Part shown: one piece after another, positions 33,574 through 46,689 of the stretch | Layout: each line of letters starts with the position of its first letter | How positions within the stretch are numbered: the stretch's first letter is position 1 | From: Hirundichthys speculiger | Lineage: Eukaryota; Chordata; Actinopteri; Beloniformes; Exocoetidae | Direction: 5' to 3' | Assembly: GCA_018398805.1 (NCBI GenBank) | Contig: JAGFBZ010002028.1 | Coordinates: 1,178,501 to 1,242,500, forward strand | Length of the DNA: 64,000 bases | Made by a program: the position numbers and the translations under genes | The notes under the pieces: model-generated | What the model saw: only the letters and a program-made list of their open reading frames with translations | Databases searched by the model: none | What the model was told of the DNA's origin: nothing

Positions 33574-34187
33574 TTAGCGCGATTTCAAAACTCCATGGAA
33601 GAGATTGTTATGTTGTAGGTGGCTGATCAGGTTTGATGTATTAAAGCTTATGCTTGTGCTTCCCTCCTTGTAGAATTCGCTTGGAGCATTCGTCACAAAT
33701 AACCACCAAACTATCTTCTTCTGAAACTTTAATGAAGTTCCATGCCATCCGCCGCCATCTTTGTTGTGATCAGCACAATGCATGCTGCATTCAAGGTGTA
33801 ACGTAAATTCTGACGTTCCCTCGTTTGCTAGTCGTTCTTTCAGCTTTTTCTACTTTTTTTCTTTTTTATGTGTAACATAAGGGGAAATACTGCGACTATC
33901 GATTCAAAGTTAGCAACTACTAAAATTATGACCGACTTAACAAGTTGTTTTCTGGCATGAGGGGGTATTCTTGATTTTCCTTATTGAGAAATCGTTTTTT
34001 CTGATAATGCCGACGTTACTTGAACATAACATTCACTGCCGGTCATTTAAGACTCAGCGGGAGCGAGGCACTGCTGTGTTGACAAATATATATATGTTAT
34101 CGGGGCTATTCGTCATGATATCAGACTTTTCGGGAATGATGGTCATAATTTCCTGTTATTGGCCCGATAGTTATCGTGCACCCCTAC
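33574..34187 (-). mobile_element. hAT remnant with frameshifted BED zinc finger
   Basis: Read on the minus strand, CDECSKRILQGGKHKHK lies in one frame. After a one-base shift, STSISFNTSNLISHLQHN follows in the next. Together they form a BED zinc finger (CxxC then HxxxxH-type) of a hAT transposase. The plus-strand right end ..cccgatagttatcgtgcacccctac (about 34165-34187) is a hAT-type terminus. The matching other end was not found, so the left limit given is only that of the coding remnant. Confidence 0.6.
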
Positions 34188-34719
34188 CTGATGTTTACTT
34201 CTTCTTTTTTTAATTAAGTCAAAACTTACTCATTATTAGATTCAATCAAAAACCATCAATGAGAAAAAAAAAATAAAAAGGAACAACAATTTCCTCTGCG
34301 TTGGAGCATCAGGGTTGCAGCAGTTTCTCAATGTAGGTCAGAGGACCTCCAAGGCTCTTAGCAGGGCTCCTGGGGGGGTCCACGGCAAATTGAGAAATAG
34401 ATTAATGTTGTGACTTCATTCCATAAGAACATCATCAATTACAGATAGCACACTAAAAACAGTTGTTGTAGTTTTTAGATTTCATGCTCACATCTCCTCT
34501 TCGTGAAGTCTTTTTATGGTTCTGCAAAATAAGAATGGTTTTGAGACTCTTGTTAGATCGAGCGAAGGCTTCACAGAAAACCAGACAAATCTCTCATATT
34601 TTAATCATGATTTGCATCCCGGCAGCCAGGCCTTATATCTGGCCCCGTTCCACTCGTATCCCATTTCAACCTTGCCTGCCCCCATAATCTACTTTGGCCT
34701 TTTCAGCTGAAGGAAACGC

Positions 34720-35760
34720 TTCTACAAACCCAATCTAGTGTGACAGGTGTGATGGAAAAGGGCCAATAAAAGCCTGCACAGCGCGCTGCGTGCCGCCGCC
34801 AGCTCTCCAATTCGTGGCTGAATCCTGCTGTGGCTTGATTCCTGGCTGCCACGGTCTCTGCTGTGATCCCTCTGCGTCTGTGACCCTCCCTGCCCTTCAG
34901 CGAGGAAAAGGAAACAGACACAAGGGAGGCCTCGCCCCGCTTGCTCTCCGTCAGGAGCGAAAAGCGGCCAGAACGGCCCCGATATTCTTTTTCGCTCGGT
35001 GGAATCTGAACAACTCGAGCTCCAGTCAGACCTGCAGGTTTGTGCCGCAACAAAGAGAAGCGCTCGCTGCACCCCGCGCCGTCTAATAGCCCTCTAGAGC
35101 CTCCGCTTAGGATGCAACTCTTGGCATTAAACAGCCACAGCCCGTGAGAGGCTTTTGTCTTTATTGTCATATTATCTCCTGGGATGGTGATGAGATGATT
35201 AATCATTTCCTGCTGCAGCCTCACGCTCGCAGAAGGCTGGGAGAGCTCGCCAGAGCACGACACCCTGGGTGGAGGAAAACAGTATTATGGCCCAGGTAAT
35301 TGGTAGAGGACCATCACTCATAAGCAATTTAATTAATCTCATTAAAACACCCTCTCTGGCTGCACTGAGACATTTCTCGCGGACCGCCGCAGCAGAAGGC
35401 ATTTTCCGAAATGGACTTATCCATCCTGATGAGTGTCATACACGCAGATGATATCCCAAAAGAGGCTGCAGCTGGAAGCGCGTAGCAGAGAAATCGATGC
35501 AACAATCGCTTGAAAACCTCTGCTGGTTATTTTCAAATGTCGCTGGTCCTGGTAGGGGACGTGCGGCGGTAAAAGGATGCTTTCTCATTGCTCAGCTGGA
35601 GATGGCTTTTGTCAAGTCCAAATTCTATTTATACAAGATGGCTCCCTGTTTGCCTCCCAAGATGCATGGCATGCTGCGGATTAAGACCAAAAACGCAATC
35701 AATTCACCCAGCAGGAGATGAGGGGAAACAGATAAGATTCTCAGCATAATTCATACACTT
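34720..35760. other. repeat-free block, candidate conserved noncoding element
   Basis: About 1 kb has no homopolymers, no transposon signatures and mixed composition, with clusters of homeodomain-like cores (TTTAATTAATCTCATTAAAA at about 35323-35346, GATTAATCATTTCC at about 35196). Several short open frames exist on both strands, but none resembles a known protein or has splice context. The call is based on texture only; conservation could not be measured. Confidence 0.3.
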
Positions 35761-37329
35761 CCCAATCTGGCTAGGATTAATGTTTGTCTTGGCTGTAGCC
35801 TCTTCGTTTTCTTACGTGGGAGCTGGTGTGGGGTTAAATTGACGCTTCATGTGGCCTATTACTATCTACTTTTGTTTCGAAGAGCCCCTGAGAGGCCTGG
35901 ACCACATTGTTCTTCAAAGCATTTGAAGTAAATGCAATTTAGGGGTGATGTAACCCCATCCATGTTTTATCATCATTTAGACGCTCTATCATCTTGCTTT
36001 GCAGCAGGTTTTGTGTGGGCTTGTGCTTAAACAAAAAAAAACTGTTGAATTCTTAATGGTAAAGGGTAATACAGATACAGAGAAACCATATATTTGTGCA
36101 GCTTTTAAATGCAACATGCAATCACGTAAGAGTCCAGTGGACACTTGACATCAGACGCTTGACAGGAGGCCACCGAATTACCGTTTCCTCTTTTCATGTG
36201 AGCCGTGTTTCAGGTGATTGGGGTTAAAAATGGAAAGCTGAAAAAAAAAAAAGAAAAAACGCCCTCCAACAAGTTCCCTTTTCATGAGCTTTAAAAGACA
36301 TCTTTTCATCTCTCATTTCATTTGGCGACCATTGATCAGCCATCTTTTGCGGATGGCCTCCAGACATCTATTCAGCCGCTCCATCGCCACTCAGCATGCC
36401 TCCATTTCATTGGTCTTAATGGCAAGGTCTTCCTGTTGTGCTTAGATTAAAACCTGAATTGCAATCACTTAAATCTCCCCAGTAAATTCCCAGGAAACGG
36501 TCTTTGTTGATATTAACGAAAAGTGGATCGACCTCTGAAAAAGTTACACAGAGCACAGTGGTCCACAACTGGGCAGGTTTTCAAATTTGGGGAGGAAACG
36601 GCAGTTGTCTCGCCTCATCTTGTAATATTAGGACTTTTTCTTTTCAGCACATGAGCCAGAAAAAGGTCATGTCAGTTTTCTGACAAGACTGACAGGTCTT
36701 GGGCATCATTACTGGGACTTGGAAGGTCTGTGTAAGCACCTTTGGTCACCTCAGGAGGAAAGATCCCCATCGCGTTGCCGCCGGCCTAACGAGCACAGTC
36801 AGCCTCGAGTCTAATGAGGAGAGGGCGTCGCAACTGTCTTCCATCAGCCCTCTGCTCCATCAGTACAACATCCCATAATACCGCGAGCACGTAGTATGAG
36901 CAGCTGAACAGCGGTGGATGTCTTGTCACACATCAATGCGGCAGCGACGGACTCGGAGAGGGGATCTGCCAGCATGTCCCTGTCGCAGGACCGCAGCTGA
37001 AGGCATTGTGGATGGGTCCGCATGAGTGCATATTTCCAGCCCAAATCGGAGTAAAAGTTGGGTAGTTGTGTAAAAATTGAAATAAGAACAGAAATCATCT
37101 TAAGGAAAAAGTATTGAAATAATTTTGAATCTTGCAGCAGTGACATGTCTCAGAAAAGTTCGGGACATTTGCCTAGTTTAGAACTGTATTGGATCCCTCT
37201 TCCTTTAACAATAATTAATGGATGGCTGGGAGTTTTGGAAAGGAACGTCGTCTTAGTCTGGTCTGATTCAAAGGATTTGAGCTGCTTAAAAGCCTTTTAT
37301 CTTGGTGCTTTTTTTTATGTTTCATAATA

Positions 37330-37973
37330 CACCAGATTAGGGATGCACATTTTGGATTTTTTTTTTTATTACCGTTAAAGCGACGCCCTTTAACGATTAA
37401 TAACTGTTAACCGATAAGTCCGGGAGGGTTGGCTGCCGCGATGTTGCACGTGTTGTCGTGGACGCATGCGGACACTTCCCCGTGTATACTCTTGCGGCAA
37501 TGTGTTGCCGTCAGCTTGTCGCAGAGATGCCGCCGTCACTTTTGATTTATACTAGTGCGGTCTCCGCTATGTTATTCCACGCCACAATGCAAGAGCGACA
37601 ACCACGAACTAGCTAAACTTACTAAACTTATCTCTTGCGTTTTTCCACTTCCTCACTGTCTCGGCCGTATCCAGACCCACATTCATCGCACTATCTCCCC
37701 CTCCATGAATTACTAGAATATGTGCTGTCTTTGTAGTGTGGAGAACGAGAATCGTACAGATGTGGGTACTTCCTCATTTTTTCGATGATGTGCTCTTTTC
37801 TACGCGGATGTAGAATTGACCAATCAGAGGCCTGTTGCACCTGTCGACACGCCCCCATGAGTTGATTGAATTACGTAGCTTAAAATCAAAATTGACCGTT
37901 AGTATTAATCGGTTAGAGTTACTGTTATCGGTTAACGGTTAAACGGTTAACCATGTGCATCCCTACACCAGAT
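37330..37973. mobile_element. hAT MITE with perfect 8-bp target duplication
   Basis: The element is 37338-37965 (628 bp). The duplication CACCAGAT is exact at 37330-37337 and 37966-37973. The terminal inverted repeat TAGGGATGCACAT is exact over 13 bp, followed inward by AACCG/GTTAAC-rich subterminal repeats at both ends (about 37370-37420 and 37900-37950). No transposase remnant is recognised. Confidence 0.9.
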
Positions 37974-40900
37974 GTTTTCAGTTGGTGAGTGTCTGGACTT
38001 GCAGGCAGGCCAGTTCAGCACCTCAACTCTTCCACTGCAAAATTATTTTGTACTGGATGCGGTCTGAGGTTCAGCATTGAGAAAAAGTGGCATTTTTCAG
38101 TTGGTTGTTATCAGCAGGTTTTCCTCTATGATGCTGCTTGTTTAAATCTTATCGTATTTTAGGACATGCCAGATCATCCCCTCGCTTATGAGCAGAGGAT
38201 TATCATTGGTTCTTTTGTCAAAAGAAGACCTAAGTGCCCTCGTGGTCAGAAGTGGTAGTTGCTACATAGGGTGGCTTTAAAGTGTCTGTTCAGGTGTTCG
38301 TAGGTAACTCAGTTTACCACGCCTGTTTTGTTCACCTATTGCTCCAAAGTGGCAACATTTCCTCCATGTTTGGAGCTTTGAAAATCTCTCTGGATCTCAG
38401 TTGCAAAAATAGGTCGCATGTCCACTTTGACAGAGGTGTGTTTCTAAAAAGTATGACTTTTTTCAGTGGATATTGCTGGGTAGATTTGTTTTGTTAGTGA
38501 TCCAAACCTGGGATCCCTGCCACTAAATGATTAACACCTTGTATCCATAATTATAAAAGTAGCAAAAATATAAATAAAAACTCTGTTTCGAATATTTGGA
38601 ATAGGTTTAACAAGGACAAGTAGCAAGTTTGACTTAAGTCTGAGGGTGTTAGGTGTGATTATTTTGACTATAAGTTGGAGGGCTGTTCAGCGTTGGCGTA
38701 AATTCTCGAGCCCTTCATAGTTAGCAAGTCTGTCCAATCAAATCAGCAAGGGAAGGGGAGGTTTTTTCTTAACAGCAAATGCAATTACTCACATGCTGCA
38801 AAGCAATATTGGCATTTAAATTTCGACCAGCAGCCAGAGATGTGATGTAATATACTGTGAGACCTTCCCTCAATCATTAGCAGAAAGCTAGCCTCGCAAA
38901 TGCAACAAAGAGAAGCTTATGCGCTGAAACGCAAACATTGTTCAATTTCTCCCCTGTCTTTGTGAAATCCTCAGGAAACGGCACTTGAAAATAAATTCCA
39001 AGATTAACTGGAAAAACACTCAACTCACATTTGCATCACACGAATGCCGCACAACGGTTGAATGAGAAGCATGCAACCGGTCTGTCATCAGCCGTGGCTC
39101 ACATATGCAAATCTGACTTCATCCTCACGTAAAACCAATTATACCTGTGTCACAAATGTCCACGGAAATGTATTGACAAGTACTTCCACATTTAGCTGTT
39201 GGAGTGGGTTGCTTTTGGCCACTCAACCATGGACATCTTCACACCCACACCACATTTTTTTTTTTTTTTCCTGTTGTATATCCAGTAATGCCAGCTACTG
39301 TGTGAGTGGGCTTGAGCAGAAAAGGGGGAAAGTTGGTCATAACAACATTCACGATCAGCCCACATAGAATTATTCCATGTGATGATATAAATCTTACTTA
39401 ATTATGTGATAGCGGGCAGGTTTGCCAGCCGCCATGAAAGGAGCGGGGTGGTCAGGAATACCTGGATGGGAGGACCATCGGGACTGGAAGGACCAGTCAG
39501 GACTGTGCCAGTGTTTATTTAAGTCCACACCAACAGATACCAGCAACTTTCAAGCACATGATGTCCTAGATTTGTATCTGCTGTATTAGTGGCTGGGAGG
39601 CAGCTGTCCTTGCAGCAAATAACTCAGGAAATCTGGTGTTTCCCATCTAACAGCAGCTGACGGTGGATGATCGCTTCTGTCATCTAACAAATTGTAATCA
39701 GGGCGATAACAAATATCTATATGTGAGGAGGGAAAAATAATTGTAGCTTGTCTTGTTGCTACAGGCACGAGTATTCCTGCATGAACGCAGAGATGATGCT
39801 GTAACAAATGAACGCAGTCCAAACCCATTACTTCCAAAAACAATAGCGTTGATTCATTCCTGATTTGTTTTTTTATTTTTTGTTTTCCTGTCATTAATGG
39901 TGGACCAGGTTCCCCGTGTACAGAGACCTCCGTCCTCATTGCAGCTGACCCAGGTTTAGTCTCCCAACTATAAAAATAACACATTCAGTGAGCCTTCTAG
40001 ACTTGTAGGGTACGCAGACCCAGATCAGAGCAGAAACTAGGTTCCTCATCTTTTATATGAACACGCCCCGTCATGAACTCTCCAGGCCTTTTCCTTTGTA
40101 TTTCATCCTTTACCTGCACACAAACAAACCCTACCCCCTGTCAGTGATTGTTCGGCGCCATATTTATCATGGCTTGGCCACGCCCACTCTGTTGGTTTCC
40201 AGTTCCCTGAACCAGGATGGGCCAGCTAGCAGATGCTGAGGAGACACACCCTACCTTTAAAGACATCGCCAGATTCATGCATTTGGGTCAACGTCTTGTC
40301 CATCTCAGGTTTAAGATGGATTAGCACTCACTGGGAAGGTTTTATTACACTTACAACAGTCTGATATCTGACACATCTGTCAAGTTTCTCCACTGTATTT
40401 CCAGTTTCAGTTTTCCTCAGATGTACCAGTTTCCTTCTAGGAGGAGGTTACTGATGCATGCGTGCCAAAGGCCCCTAAGCTCCTCCTGACAGACATCCAG
40501 AAGTTTTATGATTGATTCTCCTTTTTTTTTTTTGTTCTCAGTCAGTTTCAGCCCTTCAAATATGGAAACATTAACGTCACTCTCTTGTTACTTTTTACTA
40601 ATAAGTACAAGTACTGACATTGAGCCGTGTCAGTTATCTTCATGGCATCCATTAAGATTTGATTTTAGCGTATCTGTCAGGACTGTAACAGTTAAACAAT
40701 CAAGTTTAAGATGTTTTTTTTTCATTTAAGATGAAAAAGAGACATATTGATGGCGATACCAACAAACACGTTCAGAGGGAGAGCAAAAACAAACCAAAAA
40801 AAACTGTCTCTTAATTATTCTGTGTTGGGTTTTTGTGTGTAATAACTCCAGAAAAGCAGGTATACATTATAAATTCTTTATAGTATTATATATACAGACT

Positions 40901-42765
40901 GAACGTGTGCCAAAATGAGTGACTAGTGAAATTAATGAGCAGCTGGTTCAAAGAAAAAATAAGATAATAAGGGGACACGCTGGAGGAATGATCCTGCAGC
41001 AGGTGCATCTTCTGGATATTTCTTTCAGACACACACGGAGGATTAACTATATTACACCCACAAACGCGCACACAGAAGCATGAATCACTGCCACTCACAC
41101 ACATCGCTTTGTTGTTAAAGACATGTTGATAGAAAATTATGGATGCTTCAGCAGCAACACTCTTTTTCATTATGTCAGTGTCAGTGCTATTATGTTTGAC
41201 TCAGCATTACGGCATGATAGGTGAAGAAAGAAATGCTTGTCAGGCACGGCAAAGCATAAAGTTATATTTAAGCTGCAGTTATAGAACCGAGATACTGTAC
41301 TGTTATCGCATCTCGGAACCGGAGTCACCATTTTCATCTGTGCTTCTGCACCTTAAAATATACGTAAATAAAGCCTCGACACCCCCACTGCTTCGCCATA
41401 CCGCTGCAAACAGATTTCTATGCTCTGTCGACCCAAATCCAGCTTTGGAAAGCCTCAACTCCCACATTCCAGTTCAGCTTTCTCAATAACAAACTCATCC
41501 TCCTCCTCATACTCCCACTCAGCCTCATAATCCATAACGTTTTTTTTTTTTTTTTTTCTCACTGTAACGCTGATGACACCACCGTCAAGTACAGGAAGTT
41601 CTAGGATGTCTACCAGCCCACTGACAGATTTTTATTTTTTTTTTTTTTTTAAAGAATCTGACCATCTCTCCACATCACTGATCTACCGCCCGTCTTCTAA
41701 GTTTCCAGAAGTTCACTGCTGCCTTTATATAACCTTTTTCAGTCTACAGTTTGTCCTTGCCCACTACAAGAGACACCAAGAGCTTCTCTGGAAGTGATTT
41801 TTAACATTTGACCACTGACCATTTTTAGATATCTGAAAGCTCTGACCTCAACACTTTTCCACTCAGATTATTATTCCTTCACGGGGGCTGGTTTCACAAC
41901 ACTGACTTCATGATATAACCAGTCTCCAGGATGTCAAAACTTGTTTAGCTGCACAAAATCGCGTAGTCCTTCAGGATGTGTCGTATATTATGGATAATTT
42001 AAAACACTGAAAAGCTTCTTCCAGAGCAAACTGGTCAATCAAACAAAGTCAGTCAGGTTTTTGTGAAGTTACTGTAGCCTCGATGAGCCTTTTTGTTTTA
42101 ACAACCTATTATGAGCCACATTGGCTTTGTGTTTCAGTGATGAGTAATTTGTTGGCATGGAAACCTGCCCTTTTAAAGAAAGAGTGAGACAAGTGAATTA
42201 GGTAATTAAAAAAAGTAAAGTTTTTAAAGTTCCCTGAGTGGGGACGGTCCGGCACGTCTTGTAATACCACTTAGTCCCACTAGAGGTGCTCTTTGTTGTG
42301 TTCTGCACCAGAAGCTGACGCTTTGACTTTCTTGTGAAACGCTACGCCCTTACGATCTGTATTGCTATTGCTACATGAAGCATTAAAGGTTGAGACCACA
42401 AACATGATTTCTTTTTTTTCTAATTTTTTTCATTCTTTCATATGAAAAAAAAGTCATGTTGACGAGGAACTAGGAACAGACTCAAACAAGCGGCATCACA
42501 GAGGTCAACCTAAAATGCCTTCTGTTTATTGTAAAATGCCGTTATCTATGCCTCAATCATGCTAAAACCTCACACTGCATCCAACATGACAGCATGATTC
42601 ATAATAGAATAGTTCAGGTACTGACCCGGCCTCCCTGCAGTCCAGACTGTCCAGAGTCGTTTTATCAGCTGCTTTGTACATTAAAGATTAAATCGGTGTG
42701 TGACATTTAAGGTGACTCTATGGGAGACGTATTATACTCTGAAGAATACTTGTATATTCATTATG

Positions 42766-42942
42766 TTAAAGGTATGGTAAGGGATTTCTGGATGACATCA
42801 CAAACACAGCGAGCTAGCCCCCCCCCCCCCCCCCCCCAGTACCCCCGAGAAAACGTGATCATCTGGAGCATCGTTTGTAATGGTTTGGAGCAAAAAAGTG
42901 TGCTAGGTTTAGGTTGTGTAGAATCGCTTACCCTACCTTTAA
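42766..42942. mobile_element. short piggyBac-type MITE flanked by TTAA
   Basis: TTAA at 42766-42769 and 42939-42942 flank inverted ends AGGTATGGTAAGGGATT and, reading inward from the right, AGGTAGGGTAAGCGATT (two mismatches). TTAA duplication with short inverted repeats is the hallmark of piggyBac insertions. A 20-C run (42818-42837) lies inside. There is no coding content. Confidence 0.7.
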
Positions 42943-43515
42943 AATGATTATTTTTTTAATGCCCAAAGACAACATGTTACGACAGAAATCCAGGAGGGTC
43001 AGAACCATCACTAGCTCCACTGCGGCATTTTCCTCCTTTTCCCTGCAGCAACCGTAGTTTGGCAGCTGTTACAGATGTTACAGTGCCACTAGGTATCCGG
43101 TATCTTTAAAATTCAAGAGAACAGCTTGCTGACTGGTTATGGTTGAAATATGGATTTATATTTTATCCTTCAACATTGCTCACTGAACATTGGAAGGATG
43201 AAAATGGGATTTTAAATTCTGACTTCTCACTTCCAAAAGGCGTTTATTAAAGAGTGAAGCATAACCCAATACGTGGCTCATGCCTTACCTCTCCTGCACA
43301 GAGAAAATCTGTGGCCCGGTGAAGTCGTCAGATCGGGTTTGTTTGTCATCCATCGATCAACATCACAATCCACCGAAAGAGCTCGAGACATTTAGCCTTT
43401 GCTTTTTAATACTGCTTTTTTTTTACTCTTTAATTCTGCGTCGAAACAAGGAAATGCATGTAATTATTTTCATTAACGTTATTACCAATTCTTTAAGTTG
43501 CAGAGGCACTGATGA

Positions 43516-43516
<1 letters not shown>

Positions 43517-43546
<30 letters not shown>
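43517..43546. repeat. poly-A run (30 bp)
   Basis: There are thirty consecutive A with no adjacent LINE or SINE body recognised. Confidence 0.95.
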
Positions 43547-43547
<1 letters not shown>

Positions 43548-43559
43548 CCGTAGCGGAGT

Positions 43560-44190
43560 ATAAGCCGAGCCATTAGGAGGAAAATAATTATTAGGGGAAG
43601 TATTTTCTTGGTGCTGTGATTGCAGGGTCATTATGCTCTCCCTAATGAAACAAACCAGCAGAGAGCCTCCATCTCGGCTGTAGCCGTTATCATCACCCTT
43701 CAGAGAATATAAAAAGGAAAACACTTCAGCAGCAGGCTAATTAAAACCAGAGAGGTCTGGATGAGGAGGCCAAACAACCCACACAGGTGGCGAGCACATC
43801 GCTGTGTGTGTGTGTGTGTGTGAGGTACTGCAGCATCATGTTTATGCATGTCTGTAGAAGAGTGGGTGTGAGTGTGTGTGAGGAAGCAATTCATGTTCTG
43901 TTTTTATTGTTATTATTTGTGGGTGTGTGTGAGGCAATAGAGGACTATGCTGAGTGTGTGTGTCGGTGTGTGTGTGTGTGTTCCAGAGGTCTATGATTGT
44001 TAGAAAGGCTCTCCGTTCACTTTAATGGCTCCAGCGGCCCCTCCACCGCCGCTGCTTCATTTTGCTGTCAGGAAGGACGCGGCTTTCATCTGACAGGACC
44101 CCCGCTCAAATAGGCCATTGGTGCTCCATAATTAGTTCAAATGTCGAAGCCGGTGAATTATTGATGATTGGGGACGAGTAGGAAGGAGGA
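43560..44190. other. repeat-poor block flanking GT microsatellites, candidate conserved noncoding
   Basis: Two unique-looking parts (43560-43790 and 44020-44190) with TAATTA-type cores (GGCTAATTAAAACC at 43736, CCATAATTAGTTC at about 44128) surround GT runs at 43803-43822, about 43870-43880 and about 43956-43981. No coding frame is credible. Conservation was not tested. Confidence 0.3.
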
Positions 44191-44223
44191 CATTTCACAT
44201 CAACTGCATGTGTGTGTGTGTTT

Positions 44224-44225
<2 letters not shown>

Positions 44226-44251
<26 letters not shown>
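44226..44251. repeat. poly-T run (26 bp)
   Basis: There are twenty-six consecutive T after a GT run, with no LINE or SINE body recognised next to it. Confidence 0.95.
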
Positions 44252-44256
<5 letters not shown>

Positions 44257-44499
44257 TGTCTCCTTTTAAAGGACAGCTGGTGCTTTGAGGTTCCCACCAC
44301 AGACATGTATCTCTGGTGTTTAGGCCACGAGAGGAAGCACTCGCAGAGATGAAACTGGGGTAGTAAACGGAATAATTAGAAAGTAAAACTGTGACATTTT
44401 CGTATTGGGAAAACCTGGCTAAATGGAATCGTAAAACTTTTTTTTTTTCCTTTTTCTTTTTGTTACCTTGTGAAAACATACCTTAGTAGCGCCTGGACT

Positions 44500-45000
44500 C
44501 AAAAAGTAAACGACACCATGAAGACAGGAGCTAATTTATAGTCCTGCCAGTCACTGGATGTAATTGCACTTGCATGGTATAATAGCAGCCCAGGCCCAGT
44601 CATTTTCTCCCTCCGGCTCTACCTCAGGTACTTAGAGGGGTTTCCATCAGCTCCTGATTTTTCAAGAGAGACCTCTCAGACTGCAATGACAATGGACTTT
44701 CAATAGCTTATAATTATGCCACTTTCCTGCACAATTTCCTGGGCATCATTTGCATTAAGGCTCGCGTGAGCGTAAGTGCGCCACATTCTGCTCTGCGACA
44801 GCCCTTTGATCGACTCCACGGATGAAATTACCAAGCGCCGCGAAGCTACCAGAGATGTCTCTGACCCCCTGCCGTTCCACAGCTATCTGGATCTGTTAAT
44901 TGGATGGATCGGGTCCAAAGTTTTTGCAGCACTGGGGAGCTGACGTGTGCGCGATTGTTGTGATTGAGGGTGACAAAAGTGTGCAGAGATGGCACCTCGG
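44500..45000. other. repeat-poor block, candidate conserved noncoding
   Basis: About 500 bp has even composition, no repeats and no coding frame, with homeodomain-like (GCTTATAATTATGCC) and GC-poor core motifs. The texture resembles vertebrate conserved noncoding elements, but this rests on appearance only. Confidence 0.28.
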
Positions 45001-45050
45001 ATCCCTGCATCCTTTTTCCTCCAAGGTTATTCAATACTGCATCTTGTTGG

Positions 45051-45051
<1 letters not shown>

Positions 45052-45081
<30 letters not shown>
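45052..45081. repeat. poly-T run (30 bp)
   Basis: There are thirty consecutive T separating two repeat-poor blocks, with no retroelement body recognised next to it. Confidence 0.95.
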
Positions 45082-45085
<4 letters not shown>

Positions 45086-45289
45086 CCTCCAAATGATGCT
45101 GAATGTTCTGTTGATCTTTCCCAGCTGGCTTTAAGGGCCAAAGGTAATACTGCCATCTAGTGGATGTCAGACATTAAAGCGGCCACCAGGAGCATCAGAT
45201 GGACTTTTCCTTGCACACATATTGCCTGAGATTTTGCTTGAAAGATTTATTTGTCTTCTTTTATATTTGTTTATGTGTGTATGTCCCTG

Positions 45290-45800
45290 CAGCTGCAAAT
45301 AATTCCTGAGGCAGCTGGGTGACATCAAAAAGGCCCATGATTGAGTGAGAAAATATTTTCAAATCATCTTTTTTAAGTTAATTTTTGATCTGCCTCAGCT
45401 GGTGAAACAGTCCTAATTATTATTATTAATATGGCATTTGCGTGTGGGACCCACATACAATATGTCCCTGTTCTTTCCCTTGTAATTAGGAGATGCGATG
45501 GCGTTTTCCTTTCAGATTGCTCTTAATTCTGGGATTTGTTGCTCACAAAGGCTGCTCTCGTCTCTCTTCTCTGCGGATTTTCAAGCAGTGGGCGTCACTT
45601 ATTCAGTCGGCGAGGCTGCTGAAAATAAATCATCACCCTCCCACCAGTAATGCAAGTATGTCCAGATGGTTGAGTTTTCACTGACGTGCTCCTGCTGAAT
45701 TTCCCCATTGTCTTCCACGCTAAAATTAGAAGGCAATACTTTGGTGAAAACGCTGCGTCTGCTCAGATGGAGCTGGTTAATTATCAAGAACAGGATTTAT
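45290..45800. other. repeat-poor block, candidate conserved noncoding
   Basis: This is unique sequence with TTGTAATTAGG and GGTTAATTATC cores and no transposon or coding signature. Conservation was not tested. Confidence 0.28.
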
Positions 45801-46689
45801 GTGCCACCCACAAATTAACCGTTGAGGCCGTGTCGTCTGTGGGGAGGGGTCGGCTGCGAAGCTAACCCTCAAAAGCAACATGAAAGTCCAAATGGTATGC
45901 TGCACTGTCAAGACACTTTTCTGTTTGTTCCTTTTTAATGGAACAAAATAAACACACAAAAAAAACCAGAATATTCTACTCCTGCTGCAGCCATATGCTC
46001 CCATTAATACTACAAATCAGTTAAATGTTCTATTAAAGGCTAAACTGCAGTTGGAACCTGGTCATTTAAGGTCACCGGCGTTGTTTTCCATCAAACATTA
46101 ACAGCCAATAAATCTGCTTCACATAAAAAGACAAACAGCATGCAACAACCGTTTTGAGGAGAATTTGTTTTGGCGGCATTGGACAAATGACTGTTTTATC
46201 TTCAAATGCAGCGAGGGCTTAAATTCAGCGGAGAATAAATCCCGTGTTATGAGACTGAGATTAAACCATCTGCGTGATTTGGCAGTTCTTTTTATTTCTG
46301 CCTGACATATGTGGGTTGAAAGCCTAAATTACAGGCTTAAACATTTTCCTTTCTGGTGCGATGACTTTTTTTTTTTTTTCAAAAGAAAAAAAAAACAACA
46401 ACAAAAAAACCAAAAGCCTGACAGCGACTCAAAGGCGTTCCAAATGTTCTGTTTTTGATTTCATAACATGAGCTGAGGTTTAGGATGGCTCAGATTTGCC
46501 GTGGCAGAGAGCGCTGCATAGGTGGCCCGTTGGAAAGGAAAATCAGCGCTGCCAAAGATGCACGAAGAGCAAAAAAGTAAGTAAAAATATCTTGATGCAG
46601 AATAGTGCATAAACAACTAAATGCACCTTTAACGCCTCCACAGCAATTAAGAAAGCTCATCAAAGCACCTTGTCTGATCAACGGTATGG

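Noticed and set aside
34703..35263. 186-codon minus-strand open frame between the genes
   Set aside because: No recognised family and low-complexity pieces. Competing frames are open on both strands, and the block looks like noncoding conserved DNA instead.
41550..41800. Possible LINE fragment (ctgatgacaccaccgtcaagtac)
   Set aside because: Reminiscent of a reverse transcriptase ADDT block, but too short and interrupted by T-runs to support a call.
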